The position numbers and the translations under genes were made by a program. A stretch of DNA of 64,000 bases from Pseudomonas muyukensis (lineage in GTDB: Bacteria > Pseudomonadota > Gammaproteobacteria > Pseudomonadales > Pseudomonadaceae), in NCBI RefSeq assembly GCF_019139535.1, contig NZ_CP077073.1:939001-1003000 (forward strand), in the 5' to 3' direction. The notes beneath the pieces are model-generated. The model had not been told where the DNA came from, searched no databases, and saw only the letters and a list, made by a program, of their open reading frames with translations. Positions within the stretch are counted from its first letter, which is position 1. The number at the start of each line of letters is the position of its first letter. This document shows, one piece after another, positions 1 through 7,924 of the stretch.

Positions 1-1
1 C

Positions 2-1999
2 AATCTGATCAACCGGGTGCTCGGCGTGCGCCACACCCTGGGCGATACCGCCGAGATCGAGCGGGCCATCGACAGCCTGGGCATGAAGGCCGAGCCGCTG
101 GCCGCCGAGGACGATGGCAGCGCCGCTGCGCCCCAGGCCGCCAAGACCCGCTGGTGGCCGCTGGCCTTGTCGGGGGTTGCCGCCATCGCCGCAGAGCTTG
201 CGCACTTCTCTGGCAAGGCCCCGGAGTGGCTGGTGGCCGCGCTGGCCTTGGCCGCGATCATCGGCTGTGGCCTGGGCACCTACAAGAAGGGCTGGATCGC
301 CCTGAAAAACCGCAACCTCAATATCAACGCGCTGATGAGCATCGCCGTGACCGGCGCCGTGCTGATCGGCCAGTGGCCGGAAGCGGCGATGGTGATGGTG
401 CTGTTCACCGTCGCCGAGCTGATCGAGGCGCGCTCGCTGGACCGCGCGCGCAATGCCATTGGCGGGTTGATGCAGCTGGCGCCGGACATGGCCACCGTAC
501 AGCAGGCCGATGGCCAGTGGCGCGAAGTCGATGTGCGCGAGGTGGCCATCGGTGCCCTGGTGCGGGTGCGCCCAGGCGAGCGTATCGGCCTGGACGGCGA
601 GGTGGTCAGTGGCCAGTCCAGCGTCGACCAGGCGCCGATCACCGGCGAAAGCCTGCCAGTGGAGAAAGCCGTGGGCGACAAGCTGTTCGCCGGCACCATC
701 AACCAGGCGGGTTCGCTGGAATACCGTGTCACCGCGGGCGCTGGCCAGTCGACCCTGGCGCGCATCATCAAGGCGGTCGAAGAAGCCCAGGGCGCCCGTG
801 CGCCGACCCAGCGCTTCGTCGACCAGTTCTCGCGCATCTATACCCCGGTGGTGTTCGCCGTGGCCCTGGCGGTAGCGATCATCCCGCCGCTGTTCATGGC
901 CGGTGCCTGGTTCGACTGGATCTACCGGGCCCTGGTGCTGCTGGTGGTGGCCTGCCCGTGCGCGCTGGTGATCTCCACCCCGGTGACCATCGTCAGCGGC
1001 CTGGCCGCGGCGGCGCGCAAGGGCATCCTGATCAAGGGCGGGGTGTACCTGGAAGGCGGTCGCAAGCTGGACTACCTGGCCCTGGACAAGACCGGCACCA
1101 TCACCCACGGCAAGCCGGTGCAGACCGACAGCCAAGTGCTCGACAGGCTGTTCGAAGACCGCGCCCAGGCCCTGGCCGCCAGCCTGGCGGCCCGCTCCGA
1201 CCACCCGGTGTCCGGTGCCATCGCCCTGTTCGCCAAGGACCAGGGGCTGGTCCTGAGCGAAGTCAGCGAATTCGCGGCGCTGGCCGGGCGTGGTGTGCGC
1301 GGTGATATCGACGGTCAGACCTACCACCTGGGCAACCATCGCCTGGTCGAGGAGCTGGGTTTGTGCTCGGCGCAGTTGGAGGCGCAGTTGGACGTGCTGG
1401 AGCGCCAGGGCAAGACCGTGGTGTTGCTGCTCGATCGCAGTGGCCCGCTGGCGCTGTTCGCCGTGGCCGACACGGTCAAGGACAGCAGCCGCGAGGCGAT
1501 AGCCGAGTTGCATGAGTTGGGTATCAAGACGGTCATGCTGACCGGCGACAATCCGCACACCGCCCAGGCGATCGCCGCCCAGGTGGGGATCGACCGCGCC
1601 GAGGGCAACCTGCTGCCGGCGGACAAGCTGGCCAGCATCGAAGCCCTGTACGCCCAGCAGCACCGTGTCGGCATGGTCGGTGACGGCATCAACGACGCGC
1701 CGGCCCTGGCCCGCGCCGAAATCGGCTTCGCCATGGCCGCCGCGGGTACCGACACGGCCATCGAGACCGCCGACGTGGCGTTGATGGACGATGACTTGCG
1801 CAAAATCCCGGCGTTCGTCAGGCTGTCGCGCCAATGTGGGGCGATCCTCACCCAGAACATCGTGCTGGCCCTGGGGATCAAGGCGATTTTCCTGGCGATC
1901 ACCTTCGCGGGCATGGCGACCATGTGGATGGCGGTGTTCGCCGACATGGGGGTGAGCTTGCTGGTGGTGTTCAACGGCCTGCGCCTGCTGCGCAAGTAG
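2..1999 (+). CDS. cadA: Heavy-metal translocating P-type ATPase (Cd/Zn/Pb efflux type), 5' end cut by window edge
   Basis: P1B-type ATPase that exports soft divalent metals across the inner membrane using ATP. The open frame runs off the left edge; the first visible residues (ending in SLGMKAE) look like the tail of an N-terminal metal-binding HMA domain, so the GTG at 17 is probably not the start. Visible landmarks in order: the phosphatase-domain TGES motif, the transmembrane CPC metal-binding motif (CPCALVIS), the phosphorylated aspartate in [10 protein letters not shown], an HP pair in the N-domain (SDHPVSG), and the hinge motif [10 protein letters not shown] near the C-terminus. The CPC motif with HP places it in the Cd/Zn/Pb/Co rather than the Cu subgroup by family knowledge; exact metal preference is inference. 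A MerR-type regulator such as CadR would be expected upstream, outside the window. Confidence 0.92.
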   Translation, partial: NLINRVLGVRHTLGDTAEIERAIDSLGMKAEPLAAEDDGSAAAPQAAKTRWWPLALSGVAAIAAELAHFSGKAPEWLVAALALAAIIGCGLGTYKKGWIALKNRNLNINALMSIAVTGAVLIGQWPEAAMVMVLFTVAELIEARSLDRARNAIGGLMQLAPDMATVQQADGQWREVDVREVAIGALVRVRPGERIGLDGEVVSGQSSVDQAPITGESLPVEKAVGDKLFAGTINQAGSLEYRVTAGAGQSTLARIIKAVEEAQGARAPTQRFVDQFSRIYTPVVFAVALAVAIIPPLFMAGAWFDWIYRALVLLVVACPCALVISTPVTIVSGLAAAARKGILIKGGVYLEGGRKLDYLALDKTGTITHGKPVQTDSQVLDRLFEDRAQALAASLAARSDHPVSGAIALFAKDQGLVLSEVSEFAALAGRGVRGDIDGQTYHLGNHRLVEELGLCSAQLEAQLDVLERQGKTVVLLLDRSGPLALFAVADTVKDSSREAIAELHELGIKTVMLTGDNPHTAQAIAAQVGIDRAEGNLLPADKLASIEALYAQQHRVGMVGDGINDAPALARAEIGFAMAAAGTDTAIETADVALMDDDLRKIPAFVRLSRQCGAILTQNIVLALGIKAIFLAITFAGMATMWMAVFADMGVSLLVVFNGLRLLRK

Positions 2000-2039
2000 C
2001 AGGGTAGGCGCGGATCTGTTCAATGCGAGGTTATTCACA

Positions 2040-2909
2040 ATGCTCAGTGCCGAGCTCAAAGCCTTCTACATGGTGGCCCGCCTGGGCAGCGTCACCTTGG
2101 CGGCGAAGAAGCTTGGGCTCAGCCAGCCGACGGTGACCACGCAGATTCGCAACCTTGAGAGCCAGTACAACGTCGAGCTGTTCTATCGGGGTGGTCGGCG
2201 TCTGGTATTGAGCGAGGAGGGTGTGCGCTTGCTGCCGTTGGTCAAGGCGTTGTTGCAGCAGGAGGCGGACATCGAGTTCGAGCTGCGTAACAGCGGCCAG
2301 GCCCAGGGCAGCTTGCGCATCGCTGCCACCGCGCCGTACTACATCCTCGACCTGGTGAAGATCTTCCGCGAGCGTCTGCCCCAGGTGGAGGTGGCGGTGG
2401 AGATTGGCAATTCGCAGCAGGTGTTGCAGATGCTGGAGGATTACCGGGTGGACATCGCGGCCTCTTCGCAGCTGCTTGAGGATGCGCGGTTGGTGCGGCG
2501 AGTGTTGGGGACTGATCCGTTGGTGCTGGCGGTGCATCGCAACCACCCGTTGGCCCAGCGTCAGGCGGTGTCGATCGATGCGCTGGCGGGGCATTGCCTG
2601 CTGATGCGCGAGGCCGGTTCGACCACGCGCAAGCTGACTGAACAGATGATGCAGGAGGCGGGGGTCAAGGCTGGGGCGTTGCTGGAGATTGGCAGCCGGG
2701 AGTCGATTCGCGAGGCGGTTTTGCGCAATATCGGGGTCAGTGTCATTGCCCGGCATGAAGTGCCGCATAACCCGGAGTTACGGGTGTTGGCGTTGGAAAA
2801 TGCGCCGGTGATGCATGAGTATCTGTATTGCCTGAAAGAGCGGCGTCAGGCGCGGTTGCCGGCGGCGTTTCTTGGGGTGGCGCAGGAAGTTGTTGGATCG
2901 CAGTTCTGA
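2040..2909 (+). CDS. LysR-family transcriptional regulator, aminoethylphosphonate-associated type
   Basis: 289-residue LysR-type regulator. An N-terminal winged helix-turn-helix occupies residues ~1-60 (GSVTLAAKKLGLSQPTVTTQ), and a periplasmic-binding-like effector domain follows from ~88. ATG at 2040 is preceded by GAGG at 2027-2030. It lies 40 bp after the metal ATPase and about 1 kb upstream of a same-strand ABC importer of the 2-aminoethylphosphonate type. LysR proteins of this subtype are often linked to such importers, so it probably controls the transporter, but the large repeat-filled gap between them leaves this as inference. No phosphonate-degrading gene (phnW, phnX) is present in the window, so the inducer cannot be read from context. 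Confidence 0.85.
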   Translation: MLSAELKAFYMVARLGSVTLAAKKLGLSQPTVTTQIRNLESQYNVELFYRGGRRLVLSEEGVRLLPLVKALLQQEADIEFELRNSGQAQGSLRIAATAPYYILDLVKIFRERLPQVEVAVEIGNSQQVLQMLEDYRVDIAASSQLLEDARLVRRVLGTDPLVLAVHRNHPLAQRQAVSIDALAGHCLLMREAGSTTRKLTEQMMQEAGVKAGALLEIGSRESIREAVLRNIGVSVIARHEVPHNPELRVLALENAPVMHEYLYCLKERRQARLPAAFLGVAQEVVGSQF

Positions 2910-2955
2910 AAGTACTCTTCTCTTGACCGAAAGCCACAAATAACAACGCAACTTC

Positions 2956-2993
2956 CTTGCTCTTGCTCTTGCTCTTGCTCTTGCTCTTGCTCT
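2956..2993. repeat. Hexanucleotide tandem array A (CTTGCT x6)
   Basis: Six perfect copies of CTTGCT plus a partial unit, starting 47 bp after the LysR stop codon. It is the first of three hexamer arrays in this intergenic stretch and sits about 50 bp outside the left arm of the long inverted repeat. Read as protein, every frame gives a dipeptide repeat, so open frames crossing it are not credible genes. Confidence 0.95.
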
Positions 2994-3041
2994 GTTTTTG
3001 ATTTTGCTTCTAAGCGCGCGATAGTCCAGGCAACACAAATT

Positions 3042-3296
3042 GCGACTTCAGGAGGCCGAGCGGAGTTCTTGCGTAGTGGGGCGACGGCCATGGATGGCCG
3101 TCGAGCGCTGCGCCCCAGGATGGGGCGTACAGCGCGGTACCCACGGGAGCAAGAACGGAGCGAGGGGACCCCGGAGCGAAGCGTAGGGGCCGGATGAATG
3201 GAGCGAGGATTTTTTGGTTCCTTTTTGATCCTTCAAAAAGGGACCCGCCGTAAGGGCGGAAAGGTGACTATGCGTCGCCATCGCCAATGAATGCGC
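3042..3296. repeat. Left arm of a ~255-bp imperfect inverted repeat
   Basis: Reads as the reverse complement of 3416-3674 with many substitutions but few length changes. Shared blocks include GCGACTTCAGGAGGCCGA at the outer end, GGAGCGAAGCGTAGGG in the middle and CCAATGAATGCGC at the inner end. The arm contains smaller dyads (for example around GGCCATGGATGGCC and the CCGCCGTAAGGGCGG segment). Short open frames in it encode serine/proline/arginine-rich peptides of the kind often mis-annotated in Pseudomonas intergenic repeats; I call no gene here. Confidence 0.9.
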
Positions 3297-3322
3297 GTAT
3301 AGCTTTCAAAACTCACGCTCTG

Positions 3323-3388
3323 AAAGTCAAAGTCAAAGTCAAAGTCAAAGTCAAAGTCAAAGTCAAAGTCAAAGTCAAAGTCAAAGTC
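3323..3388. repeat. Hexanucleotide tandem array B (AAAGTC x11)
   Basis: Eleven uninterrupted perfect AAAGTC units, placed in the loop between the two inverted-repeat arms. Perfect identity over 66 bp suggests recent slippage or expansion, so copy number is likely to vary between strains. Confidence 0.97.
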
Positions 3389-3415
3389 GGTCGGTGTGTG
3401 TATTTACAGGTGTAA

Positions 3416-3674
3416 GCGCATTCATTGGCTATATCGACGCTTAGTCATCTTTTCGCCCTTACGGCGAGTCACTTTTTGTCAAACGCGACAAAAAGTAACC
3501 AAAAAACGCTGCGCTCCATTCATCCGGCCCTACGCTTCGCTCCGGGTTCCCTCACTCCGGCCTTGCTCCCGGGAGGACCGCGCTGTAGGGCCCATCCTGG
3601 GCCCCAGCGCTTGACGGGCATCCATGCCCGTCACCTCCCTACGCAAGGCCTGCGTTCGGCCTCCTGAAGTCGCG
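3416..3674. repeat. Right arm of the ~255-bp imperfect inverted repeat
   Basis: Partner of 3042-3296 in opposite orientation. Between the arms lie about 119 bp including hexamer array B. Small open frames at 3396-3614 and 3425-3667 fall mainly within this arm and mirror frames in the left arm; they lack convincing ribosome-binding sites and are treated as repeat artefacts. Confidence 0.9.
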
Positions 3675-3740
3675 AAGATACGGGCGGCGCCTGGGCTGGC
3701 GCAGCTGTCGCTCGCTGGGGTTGGCGCTAGCCTCTTGATC

Positions 3741-3792
3741 GCCAAAGCCAAAGCCAAAGCCAAAGCCAAAGCCAAAGCCAAAGCCAAAGCCA
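3741..3792. repeat. Hexanucleotide tandem array C (GCCAAA x8.7)
   Basis: Eight perfect GCCAAA units plus a four-base partial, ending about 127 bp before the ABC ATPase start. It differs from array B by one base of the unit (AAAGCC versus AAAGTC), so the two may share an origin. It lies outside the right inverted-repeat arm, giving the layout array A / arm / array B / arm / array C. Confidence 0.96.
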
Positions 3793-3919
3793 GCGGCTCG
3801 CACTTGCATGGCTAGTACAAAATCCATCAATACAACTATCAGCCGCTTTGGCCTCACCGCCATACAACCGTCTCATAGCCTTCCTAGCATGGCCCCCATC
3901 GCTTCGATGAGGACCGGCC

Positions 3920-4978
3920 ATGAACAACGTCACCCCAGGCGCACAGATGAAAGTGCGTGGTATCCACAAACGCTTCGGCGCCTTCACCGCGCTCAACGAC
4001 GTGTCCCTCGACATCGCCGCCGGCGAACTGGTCTGCCTGCTCGGCCCCTCCGGCTGCGGCAAGACCACCCTGCTGCGCTGCATCGCCGGGCTCGAGCGCC
4101 AGGACCGCGGCACCCTGCACATCGGCGAGCGCGACATCTCCGAACTGCCACCCCAGGCCCGCGACTACGGCATCCTGTTCCAGTCCTACGCGCTGTTCCC
4201 CAACCTCACCGTCGAGGCCAACATCGCCTACGGCCTGACCGGCGACAGCCGCGACGCCGCCCGCCAGCGGGTCGCCGAAATGCTCGAACTGGTCGGCCTT
4301 TCGGGCAGCGAAAAGAAATACCCCGGCCAATTGTCCGGCGGCCAGCAACAACGCGTCGCCCTGGCCCGCGCCCTGGCCCCCAAACCCTCGCTGCTGCTGC
4401 TCGACGAACCGATGTCGGCACTCGACGCCCGGGTGCGCGAGCACCTGTGCACCGAGCTGCGCCAACTGCAGCGCCAGCTCGGCATCACCACCCTGATGGT
4501 TACCCACAACCAGGACGAAGCCATGCTGATGGCCGACCGCATCGCCGTGATGAACAACGGCCAGGTCGAGCAGTACGCCACCCCCCAGGAAATCTACGAC
4601 CAGCCGGCCACGCCGTTCGTCGCCGAGTTCGTCGGCCAAGGCAACTGGCTGCCGTTCCAGCGCAGCGGCGACAGCCATGCCCAGGTCGGCGGCATGCACA
4701 TGCGCCTGGCGAGCAACGCCGGGGGCGCCAGCAGCGGCCGCCTGTTCTGCCGCCCCGAGGCGATCACCGTCAACCCGCTGGTGCACGAGGAAAACCTGTT
4801 CCCGGCCAAAGTCCGCGAAATCACCTTCCTCGGCAACCGCTGCCGCATGAGCTTCGAACTCATGGCCCTGCCGGGCCACGCGCTGCTCGCCGAGCTGGCG
4901 CCGGAGGCCATGCCGCGCCTGGGCTCGCAGGACATCTGGGTGGCGCTGCCGCCGCACAGCCTGCAGGTGTTTGCCTGA
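3920..4978 (+). CDS. ABC transporter ATP-binding protein, putative 2-aminoethylphosphonate (PhnT-like) importer
   Basis: 352-residue cytoplasmic ATPase that powers import through the adjacent permease. Walker A GPSGCGKT at residues 42-49, Q-loop glutamine at ~88 (LFQSYALFPN), signature LSGGQQQ at ~138-144, Walker B LLLLDEP at ~158-164, and H-loop histidine ~196 (VTHNQDEA), followed by a C-terminal TOBE-like region. ATG at 3920 has a GAGGA ribosome-binding site seven bases upstream. The permease starts two bases after this stop, so the genes form an operon with the binding protein. The family (PotA/FbpC/PhnT) also includes iron and polyamine importers; the phosphonate assignment rests on the nearby LysR type and the fused permease and is moderate. 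Confidence 0.85.
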   Translation: MNNVTPGAQMKVRGIHKRFGAFTALNDVSLDIAAGELVCLLGPSGCGKTTLLRCIAGLERQDRGTLHIGERDISELPPQARDYGILFQSYALFPNLTVEANIAYGLTGDSRDAARQRVAEMLELVGLSGSEKKYPGQLSGGQQQRVALARALAPKPSLLLLDEPMSALDARVREHLCTELRQLQRQLGITTLMVTHNQDEAMLMADRIAVMNNGQVEQYATPQEIYDQPATPFVAEFVGQGNWLPFQRSGDSHAQVGGMHMRLASNAGGASSGRLFCRPEAITVNPLVHEENLFPAKVREITFLGNRCRMSFELMALPGHALLAELAPEAMPRLGSQDIWVALPPHSLQVFA

Positions 4979-4979
4979 G

Positions 4980-6704
4980 ATGGCCGCGTCCATGAGCCAG
5001 CCGCTCCCCCAGGCCAAGGCCGCGCCGCGCAACGGGGTCGCCCTGGGTGATCGCCTGTTCGTCGTCGGTGGCAAGAGCCTGCTGCTGATCCTGCTGGTGC
5101 TGGCGGTGCTGCTGCCGCTGCTGGCGATCTTCTGGAAAGGCTTCAGCGCTGAGGCCGGGCAGGGCGGTGGCTTGCCGGCCGCCCGTGAACTGTTCGCCAG
5201 CGCCAACTTCCACTGGCTGCTCGGCAACAGCCTGTCGGTGGCCGGCACCGTCGCGCTCATCGTCGTGCCGCTGGCCTACCTGTTCGCCTATGCCCTGCAA
5301 CGCACGCTGATCCCGGCCAAGGGCCTATGGCGCGGTATTTCGTTGCTGCCGCTGTTGGCACCGTCGATGCTGCCGGCCATCGCCCTGGTCTACCTGTTCG
5401 GCAACCAGGGCCTGCTGCGCGGGCTGCTCAGCGACAACATCTACGGCTTCTGGGGCATCGTCCTCGGCGAGGCCATCTACACCTTCCCCCATGCCTTGAT
5501 GATCCTGCTGTCGGCGCTGTCGCTGGCCGACGCACGGCTGTTCGATGCGGCCTCGAGCATGGGCGCCGGGCCTGCTCGGGCGTTCTTCAGCATCACCTGG
5601 CCAGCCACGCGCCAGGCTGTGTTCGCCGCGTTCTGCCTGGTGTTCACCCTGACCATCACCGACTTCGGCGTGCCGGTGGTGGTGGGTGGCGATTACCAGG
5701 TACTGGCGCTGGAAGCCTACAAGGCGGTGGTCGGCCAGCAGCAGTTTGGCCGCGGCGCGCTGATCGGCATGGTGCTGCTGGTGCCGGCGCTGCTCAGCTT
5801 TGCCGTCGACGCCTGGCTGCGCCGGCGCCAGGGCCAGGGCATGAGTGGCCGCGCCCAGGTGTTCGAGCCTAAGCCGTCGAAGCTGCGCGACAACTGTTTT
5901 CTGGCCATCGTGCTGCTGGTGTGCGCGGTGCTGTTGGTGGTGATCGGCATGGCGGTGTACTCGTCGCTGGTCAAGTTCTGGCCCTACAACCTGTCGCTGT
6001 CGCTCAAGCACTACAGGTTCGACGACACCGCCGGCGGCGGCTGGCTGGCCTACCGCAACAGCGTGACCATGGCCCTGTGCACGGCGCTGATCGGCAGCGT
6101 GGTGATCTTCACCGGCGCCTACCTGATGGAAAAGACCCAGGGCCTGCGCCCGCTCAACCAACTGCTGCGCCTGCTCAGCTTCATCCCCATGGCGGTGCCG
6201 GGCTTGGTGCTGGGCCTGGGCTACGTGTTCTTCTTCAACCTGGCCGGCAACCCGCTGCATGTGTTCTACGGCAGCATGGCGCTGCTGGTGGTGTGCACCA
6301 TCGCCCACTACCTGACCACCGCGCAGATGACCGCCACCACCGCCCTGCGCCAGCTCGACGGCGAGTTCGAAGCCGCCGCGCTGTCGCTCAAGGCGCCGCT
6401 GTACAAGCACTTTGTGCGCGTCACCGTGCCGATCTGCCTGCCGGCGCTGCTGGACATCATCCGCTACCTGTTCGTCTCGGCGATGACCACGGTGTCGGCG
6501 GCGATCTTCCTCTACAGCCCCGACACCATCCTTGCCGCCGTCGCCGTGCTGAACATGGACGATGCCGGCAACGTCGGCGGCGCCGCGGCCATGTCCACCC
6601 TGATCCTGCTCACCAGTGCCGCCGCTTCGTTGGTACTGGCCGGCGCATCACGCGGCCTGCTGCGCCGCTCCCAGGCTTGGCGCCAGCGCGCGCCCGGCCA
6701 CTGA
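4980..6704 (+). CDS. ABC transporter permease, fused double-permease type (PhnU/FbpB-like)
   Basis: Inner-membrane permease of ~574 residues with about twelve hydrophobic segments arranged as two homologous halves. Each half carries a cytoplasmic EAA loop that contacts the ATPase (around EAIYTFPHALMIL... and DGEFEAAALSLKAP). This is a fusion of the two permease subunits that are separate in spermidine/putrescine systems, as is usual for iron(III) and aminoethylphosphonate importers. I chose ATG 4980, one base after the ATPase stop; ATG 4992 (MSQPLPQ) is also possible. The operon continues to the substrate-binding gene 30 bp downstream. Confidence 0.87.
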   Translation: MAASMSQPLPQAKAAPRNGVALGDRLFVVGGKSLLLILLVLAVLLPLLAIFWKGFSAEAGQGGGLPAARELFASANFHWLLGNSLSVAGTVALIVVPLAYLFAYALQRTLIPAKGLWRGISLLPLLAPSMLPAIALVYLFGNQGLLRGLLSDNIYGFWGIVLGEAIYTFPHALMILLSALSLADARLFDAASSMGAGPARAFFSITWPATRQAVFAAFCLVFTLTITDFGVPVVVGGDYQVLALEAYKAVVGQQQFGRGALIGMVLLVPALLSFAVDAWLRRRQGQGMSGRAQVFEPKPSKLRDNCFLAIVLLVCAVLLVVIGMAVYSSLVKFWPYNLSLSLKHYRFDDTAGGGWLAYRNSVTMALCTALIGSVVIFTGAYLMEKTQGLRPLNQLLRLLSFIPMAVPGLVLGLGYVFFFNLAGNPLHVFYGSMALLVVCTIAHYLTTAQMTATTALRQLDGEFEAAALSLKAPLYKHFVRVTVPICLPALLDIIRYLFVSAMTTVSAAIFLYSPDTILAAVAVLNMDDAGNVGGAAAMSTLILLTSAAASLVLAGASRGLLRRSQAWRQRAPGH

Positions 6705-6734
6705 CCGACTGCCCATACCCATAGGAAACGCACC

Positions 6735-7757
6735 ATGTTCAAGCCCTTCGCACTTGCCGCTGCCGTATCCGCCGTCTTCACCCTGCAAGCTTCGGCTGCC
6801 ACCCAGCTGACCGTCTACACCGCCCTGGAGGCCGAACAGCTCAAGCGCTACCAGCAGGCCTTCGAGAAGGCCAACCCGGACATCGAGATCAAGTGGGTAC
6901 GGGATTCCACCGGCATCATCACCGCCAAGCTTCTGGCCGAAAAAGACCGCCCGCAGGCCGACGTGGTATGGGGCCTGGCGGCTTCCAGCCTGGCCATCCT
7001 CGACCAGAACGGCATGCTTGAAGCCTACGCACCGAAAGACCTGGGCAAGATCTCGGCAAACTACCGCGACGCCGCCAACCCGCCGGCCTGGGTGGGCATG
7101 GACGTATGGGCCGCGACCCTCTGCTTCAACACCGTCGAGGCCGAAAAACAGGGCCTGAGCAAGCCGGTGAGCTGGCAGGACCTGACCAAGCCTGAATACA
7201 AAGGCAAGATCGTCATGCCCAACCCGGCCTCCTCCGGCACTGGTTTCCTCGACGTCAGCGCCTGGCTGCAGACCTTTGGCGAGCCCCAGGGCTGGGCCTA
7301 CATGGATGCGCTGCACCAGAACATCGGCCAGTACGTTCACTCCGGCTCCAAGCCGTGCAAGCTGGCAGCGGCTGGCGAATTCCCGATCGGGATCTCGTTC
7401 GAATACCCGGCGGTGCAGCTCAAGCGCCAGGGCGCGCCGTTGGACATCGTGCTGCCGAAGGAGGGCCTGGGCTGGGAGATCGAGGCCACGGCGCTGATCA
7501 AAGGCTCGCCCAAGACCGACGCGGCCAAGCGCCTGGCCGACTTCTCGGCCAGCCCGGCGGCGATGGAACTGTACAAGGAGAACTTCGCCGTGCTCGCCGC
7601 GCCAGGGATCGCCAAGCCGCAGACCGAGCTGCCGGCCGACTATGAGCAGCGCCTGATCAAGAACGACTTCGCCTGGGCCTCGAAAAACCGTGACCAGATC
7701 CTCAGCGAATGGCGCAAGCGCTATGACGGCAAGTCGGAGAAAGTCGCGCAGCAGTAG
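6735..7757 (+). CDS. ABC transporter substrate-binding protein, 2-aminoethylphosphonate/iron(III) type
   Basis: 340-residue periplasmic binding protein. The first ~21 residues are a Sec signal peptide (MFKPFALAAAV... ending ASA), followed by the typical mature start TQLTVYTALEAEQ. The mature part has the cluster-D/type 2 periplasmic binding fold seen in FbpA and PhnS relatives, with GLAASS and PNPASSGTGF segments near the ligand cleft. An AGGAA ribosome-binding site precedes ATG 6735. It captures the substrate for the permease and ATPase encoded immediately upstream. Known family members bind 2-aminoethylphosphonate or ferric iron; the sequence alone does not settle which. Confidence 0.85.
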   Translation: MFKPFALAAAVSAVFTLQASAATQLTVYTALEAEQLKRYQQAFEKANPDIEIKWVRDSTGIITAKLLAEKDRPQADVVWGLAASSLAILDQNGMLEAYAPKDLGKISANYRDAANPPAWVGMDVWAATLCFNTVEAEKQGLSKPVSWQDLTKPEYKGKIVMPNPASSGTGFLDVSAWLQTFGEPQGWAYMDALHQNIGQYVHSGSKPCKLAAAGEFPIGISFEYPAVQLKRQGAPLDIVLPKEGLGWEIEATALIKGSPKTDAAKRLADFSASPAAMELYKENFAVLAAPGIAKPQTELPADYEQRLIKNDFAWASKNRDQILSEWRKRYDGKSEKVAQQ

Positions 7758-7780
7758 GCCCGGCGAGGCCTGCGGCCTCG

Positions 7781-7834
7781 TTCGCCGGCAAGCCGGCTCC
7801 TACCGGTCGCTGTAGGAGCCGGCTTGCCGGCGAA
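7781..7834. repeat. REP pair (inverted 22-bp arms)
   Basis: TTCGCCGGCAAGCCGGCTCC and its reverse complement form perfect 22-bp arms at 7781-7802 and 7813-7834 around a 10-bp loop. This is the P. putida type REP (GTAGGAGC...GGCGAA). It lies between converging genes, where the hairpin could also stop transcription. Confidence 0.9.
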
Positions 7835-7924
7835 CATTCCGTGCCTCAGGAGCATGCCAGTGCTCTGCGACGGCGAAGACATGGGCGGCTATGGTGTGGT
7901 CAGCCACGAACGCATTGGCGCCGT

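Noticed and set aside
3396..3667. Short ORFs of 72-80 codons inside the inverted-repeat arm (also 3048-3287 on the minus strand)
   Set aside because: They follow the repeat, lack ribosome-binding sites and occur symmetrically in both arms; typical mis-annotated repeat peptides.
2956..3792. CRISPR array
   Set aside because: Repeats are 6-bp tandem units without unique spacers, and no cas genes are present.
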